NCBI GenBank assembly: GCA_017437205.1
Contig: JAFSBP010000429.1
Coordinates: 1 to 7,197, forward strand
Origin: Lachnospiraceae bacterium
Lineage (GTDB): Bacteria > Bacillota > Clostridia > Lachnospirales > Lachnospiraceae
Direction: 5' to 3'
DNA length: 7,197 nucleotides
Both the position numbers and the translations under genes were made by a program. Of this stretch, positions 4,985 to 7,197 are shown in pieces (positions within the stretch are counted from its first letter, which is position 1; every line of letters starts with the position of its first letter). Under the pieces are notes generated by a model. It was not told where the DNA came from. It saw only the letters and a program-made list of their open reading frames with translations, and did not search any database.

Positions 4985-5506
4985 TCATTCTCCGATTGTT
5001 GTTTTCAACGTTACAGAGCCTGCACTCATATAGGTATCAGGCTCATAGCTCATAATCTTCAATATGATCCCTGTGCCTGCAGAAGGAATAACGTTTAATT
5101 CCACATCCTTCACATACTCGCCCGGCTTGAGAAGTCCCGTCTCGCCGAGAGTTTTGCCATTAACGTCAAGCAAACGGAGTTTGAGATATACGTCGTTTTC
5201 CGCTGCGTTGGTGAAGTATACAACCGCCTTATTGCTGTCCATCGTCATATATCCGCACACAGAGAAACGGTACGCCATTCCATCCTGATACGGTGTGGAA
5301 TAATCCAGCTCATCAGGTACATCCGGAGTCCCTTGTACAGCAATACTTTCAAATGCAGGAGGTACGAAATCTCCCATTCGCGGATTTCGGGCGGTGACAA
5401 GAACAAGTATCATCACGACCAATGCAATTATCGTAAGCACACAGAGAATGTATACAGGCATTATATTCACTTTTTCAACCGATGATTGTTTTCTTTTTTT
5501 GCTCAT
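4985..5506 (-). CDS. Single-pass membrane protein with exported beta-rich domain
   Basis: From ATG 5506 (GGAGGTGG about seven bases upstream) the gene encodes 173 residues. The head is strongly basic (MSKKRKQSSVEK), followed by one long membrane helix at about 15-39 (IMPVYILCVLTIIALVVMIL) and a roughly 130-residue exported domain. That domain has alternating beta-strand patterns: AVVYFTNAAENDVYLKLRLL, then GKTLGETGLLKPGEYVKDV, ending VTLKTTIGE. The positive-inside rule puts the C-terminal domain outside. I recognise a general resemblance to small Gram-positive anchored beta-sandwich proteins (a 'TN...N.VY..LRL...G..L.ETGL..PGEY' pattern) but cannot name a family. It is the last gene of the operon with the secreted paralogues and may be their membrane partner or assembly anchor. 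The frame is open 27 codons further upstream, through both hairpins, but no ribosome site supports a longer form. Confidence 0.8.
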   Translation of the reverse strand: MSKKRKQSSVEKVNIMPVYILCVLTIIALVVMILVLVTARNPRMGDFVPPAFESIAVQGTPDVPDELDYSTPYQDGMAYRFSVCGYMTMDSNKAVVYFTNAAENDVYLKLRLLDVNGKTLGETGLLKPGEYVKDVELNVIPSAGTGIILKIMSYEPDTYMSAGSVTLKTTIGE

Positions 5507-5524
5507 AGACGCACCACCTCCGCA

Positions 5525-5580
5525 AAACCATACCTGATATGGTTTATACAGAGGGGCTGATGTTTCACAGCCCCTCTGTA
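5525..5580 (-). promoter_or_regulatory. Two stacked intercistronic hairpins
   Basis: First on the minus strand comes a perfect 13-bp stem, TACAGAGGGGCTG (5580-5568) with CAGCCCCTCTGTA (5559-5547), around an 8-base loop; it has no T-run after it. Eight bases on average downstream, AAACCATA (5545-5538) pairs with TATGGTTT (5532-5525) around a 5-base loop, ending in TTTTGCGG just before the GGAGGTGG ribosome site of the membrane-protein gene. The GC-rich stem lacks a proper U-tract, so partial termination or protection of the upstream mRNA 3' end is more likely than full termination. Confidence 0.7.
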
Positions 5581-5587
5581 ACGTCAT

Positions 5588-6604
5588 TTAATCATCATAG
5601 TTTACTTTCAGTGTGCATGTGACTGTGAAACTATTATCGTCACTACCAAAATTATACCACGTTTCGCTGCCATTATTGGAGTAGACTAACTCATGAGGGG
5701 TTCCATTGTATGTGAATTCCAGCTTATCAGAGCTCAATGTCTGTGTTTCAGCATCATAGGTAAAGTTTTCTGCATTCACATGATAAGCATTTTCCTCAAG
5801 GACAAACTTTTTTCCTACCTCTCTGAAACCAATCATATACTCTTCCTGGAAATATTCATTCTGGTTGACAATCCATTCCAGATTAGTACCATTTACGATT
5901 ACAGTTGGTGTAATTACTTCCTTATCATCTGCTATAAAATTGAACTTATATTCATGCTCAATTCCTTCATATATTGTTTCGCCGTTTGCGCCGCCTGTCC
6001 ATTCTACATCTGTGCCATCAGCTACAATTTTAAAACTGGAGATTCTAGGCACCTCAGGTTCTACATAACCTGGAGCTTCAATAAATACCGTGATTGTTCC
6101 GAGGTCTGTATCCTCTCTGATAGCCGCGCCGCTGATACCGAATTCGCAGGAAGCCTTTGGTGCATTGTTATATGTTAAGCCGACTGCAGTGTCAAGCTCA
6201 AGAATATTGTCACCTTCTGCTCCGCTGTTTTCAGTAAAAGTACCGTAAACGCCATCCACTTCACTTTCAAATTCAAGTGTTGCGTTTACGCCTATTTCAG
6301 AATGGTTGGTGATTGTGATCGTGCTGGTGTCTGTGCTCCATGAGCCTTCAGATCCTCCTGTGTAGGAATGAGTAGCAGGATCCCATTCACCATCGGCAGA
6401 CTTAGTGTATGTAAAAGTCATATCTTCCCATTCAATATCAACGGAAAAGGTCTTCACCGCAGCACCTTTAGCCTGGAAGATAACGCCAACCGGGATTGAA
6501 GCGGTGTTTCCATGGGAATCAACGCTGGATTCTGCTGCATAGGCAGGAGCCGACATAGCTACCAGCATTATAATTGCAAGTGCAAAAGCAATAAATTTTT
6601 TCAT
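5588..6604 (-). CDS. Secreted beta-rich surface protein (paralogue of the upstream gene)
   Basis: The ATG at 6604 gives 338 residues; the in-frame TTG at 6613 is too close to the AAGGA at 6620-6616. Residues 1-23 are a clear signal peptide (MKKFIAFALAIIMLVAMSAP, then AYA-AES for cleavage). The mature N-terminal domain (about 30-155) has SVDIEWEDMTFTY, a WDPATHSY block, then TITITNHSEIGVNATLEF and DNILELDTAVGL. A second domain (about 175-338) has PTVIVNGTNLEW, FTYDAETQTLSSDKLEFTY and LVYSNNGSETW. No LPXTG motif, membrane anchor or cysteine lipobox is visible, so it is probably released or held by partner proteins. Its central and C-terminal parts are homologous to the gene 37 bases upstream. 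I do not recognise a named family; a pilin-like, matrix or adhesin role is inferred from export, beta-rich pattern and tandem paralogy. Confidence 0.82.
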   Translation of the reverse strand: MKKFIAFALAIIMLVAMSAPAYAAESSVDSHGNTASIPVGVIFQAKGAAVKTFSVDIEWEDMTFTYTKSADGEWDPATHSYTGGSEGSWSTDTSTITITNHSEIGVNATLEFESEVDGVYGTFTENSGAEGDNILELDTAVGLTYNNAPKASCEFGISGAAIREDTDLGTITVFIEAPGYVEPEVPRISSFKIVADGTDVEWTGGANGETIYEGIEHEYKFNFIADDKEVITPTVIVNGTNLEWIVNQNEYFQEEYMIGFREVGKKFVLEENAYHVNAENFTYDAETQTLSSDKLEFTYNGTPHELVYSNNGSETWYNFGSDDNSFTVTCTLKVNYDD

Positions 6605-6641
6605 GGTATGCAATTCCTTTCTGTAAATTTAAAGTGGGAGC

Positions 6642-7197
6642 TTAGCTGCCAATTTCACTAAAGTAAACGTATGCTTCTTCTGTCCAGGTCTCTCCCCAGT
6701 CATTGGAATAAGCCAGTGTGAGCTGAAGCTCGGACTTATCAAGTTCCCAACTATCACTTCTCCACCAACCTTTTTCAAGATCAACAGTGAAGTTGCCCGG
6801 ATATACAGCATACTGACAAAGGACGGTTCCATTAGGCTCCAGCAAAGCAACAAGATGCTGTTCCAAACCTTCTTCTATAGTGCCCAGGTTGTTACCCGTG
6901 ACAATAACTATAGGCGCAGGGGAAATAACTGTATCACGTCCAATAGTCATATATTTGATTGTGTAAGAAGCACCGCGGACATCTGATGCATCCCAAATAA
7001 CACTATCATTTGGATAGAAGGCAACCTTTGTAATTTCAGGTTGTGCAACGTAATCTACAGCCTCGATGAGCACAGTGATTACACCGATTGCTTCGTTACT
7101 TGCAGTAACACTGCCGCTCAAGCCAAAGCTTGCAGATGCAGAAGGAGCATTTTCAACTGTCAGACCATCTGCGGAATCAAGATTAAGAATATTGTCG
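6642..7197 (-). CDS. Second secreted surface paralogue (5' end outside window)
   Basis: The frame is open from the window edge (first full codon at 7196) to the TAA at 6644-6642, giving 184 visible residues. The N-terminus with any signal peptide is missing; TTG 7121 is not a real start. The visible part opens DNILNLDSADGLTVENAPSA, aligning with DNILELDTAVGLTYNNAPKA of the downstream gene. It continues FGLSGSV against FGISGAA, ITVLIEAVDYV against ITVFIEAPGYV, VIVTGNNL against VIVNGTNL, and AYSNDWGETW against VYSNNGSETW. Homology therefore spans both domains, with considerable divergence between blocks. The C-terminus ends EIGS without anchor or sorting signal. With a gap of 37 bases to the next ATG and the same strand, the two genes are almost surely co-transcribed. 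Confidence 0.82.
   Translation of the reverse strand, partial: DNILNLDSADGLTVENAPSASASFGLSGSVTASNEAIGVITVLIEAVDYVAQPEITKVAFYPNDSVIWDASDVRGASYTIKYMTIGRDTVISPAPIVIVTGNNLGTIEEGLEQHLVALLEPNGTVLCQYAVYPGNFTVDLEKGWWRSDSWELDKSELQLTLAYSNDWGETWTEEAYVYFSEIGS

Noticed and set aside
5693..6178. A 161-residue plus-strand open frame.
   Set aside because: It is antisense to the secreted protein gene, which has a clear signal peptide and homologous neighbour; no promoter or ribosome site supports the plus frame.
1..7197. CRISPR array, insertion sequence, tRNA or rRNA.
   Set aside because: No spaced direct repeats, transposase-like protein, cloverleaf or rRNA-like stretch was seen on either strand.

Overview
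The window looks like a low-to-moderate GC, endospore-forming Firmicute, most likely a gut Clostridium of the Lachnospiraceae type. This rests on strong AGGAGG-type ribosome sites, AT-rich intergenic DNA, a YtvI-type sporulation membrane protein, a DUF6061-type small protein, a holin-like (TxpA/Fst-like) toxin peptide and a Gram-positive SseB-domain protein. This is inference from protein character; no rRNA or species marker is present.

Layout. (1) Positions 1-357, minus strand: the 5' part of a small three-helix membrane protein (DUF6442-like), behind a perfect consensus sigma-A promoter. (2) Positions 424-731: a compact locus I read as a type I toxin-antitoxin module. A plus-strand promoter drives an mRNA for a 29-residue hydrophobic peptide whose ribosome site is locked in a perfect 8-bp hairpin. 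A minus-strand promoter drives a short convergent RNA, and both end at a shared bidirectional terminator. The locus is framed by a 22-bp interrupted inverted repeat that starts almost exactly at the two predicted transcription starts. (3) Positions 779-4268, minus strand: a MATE efflux transporter, a YtvI/AI-2E-type membrane protein and an SseB-domain protein. The MATE gene has an extended -10 promoter nearly identical to the antisense-RNA promoter 3.5 kb away. The ytvI-like gene has a candidate forespore (sigma-G-type) promoter. (4) Positions 4374-4907, plus strand: a truncated XRE-family repressor gene followed by an intact DUF6061-like gene and a strong terminator. (5) Positions 4985-7197, minus strand: an operon with two tandem paralogous secreted beta-rich proteins (the upstream one runs off the window) and a small single-pass membrane protein with an exported beta-rich domain. 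Two stacked hairpins separate the last two genes.

How the parts work together. The MATE, ytvI-like and sseB-like genes are co-directional but have 105-120 bp gaps and at least two promoters, so they are probably a loose transcription group, not one tight operon. The surface operon looks like a unit: homologous exported subunits followed by a membrane-anchored partner, with the hairpins placed to alter expression between them. The best candidates for under-described biology are the type I toxin-antitoxin locus, which is too small for normal gene callers, and the paralogous surface-protein operon.
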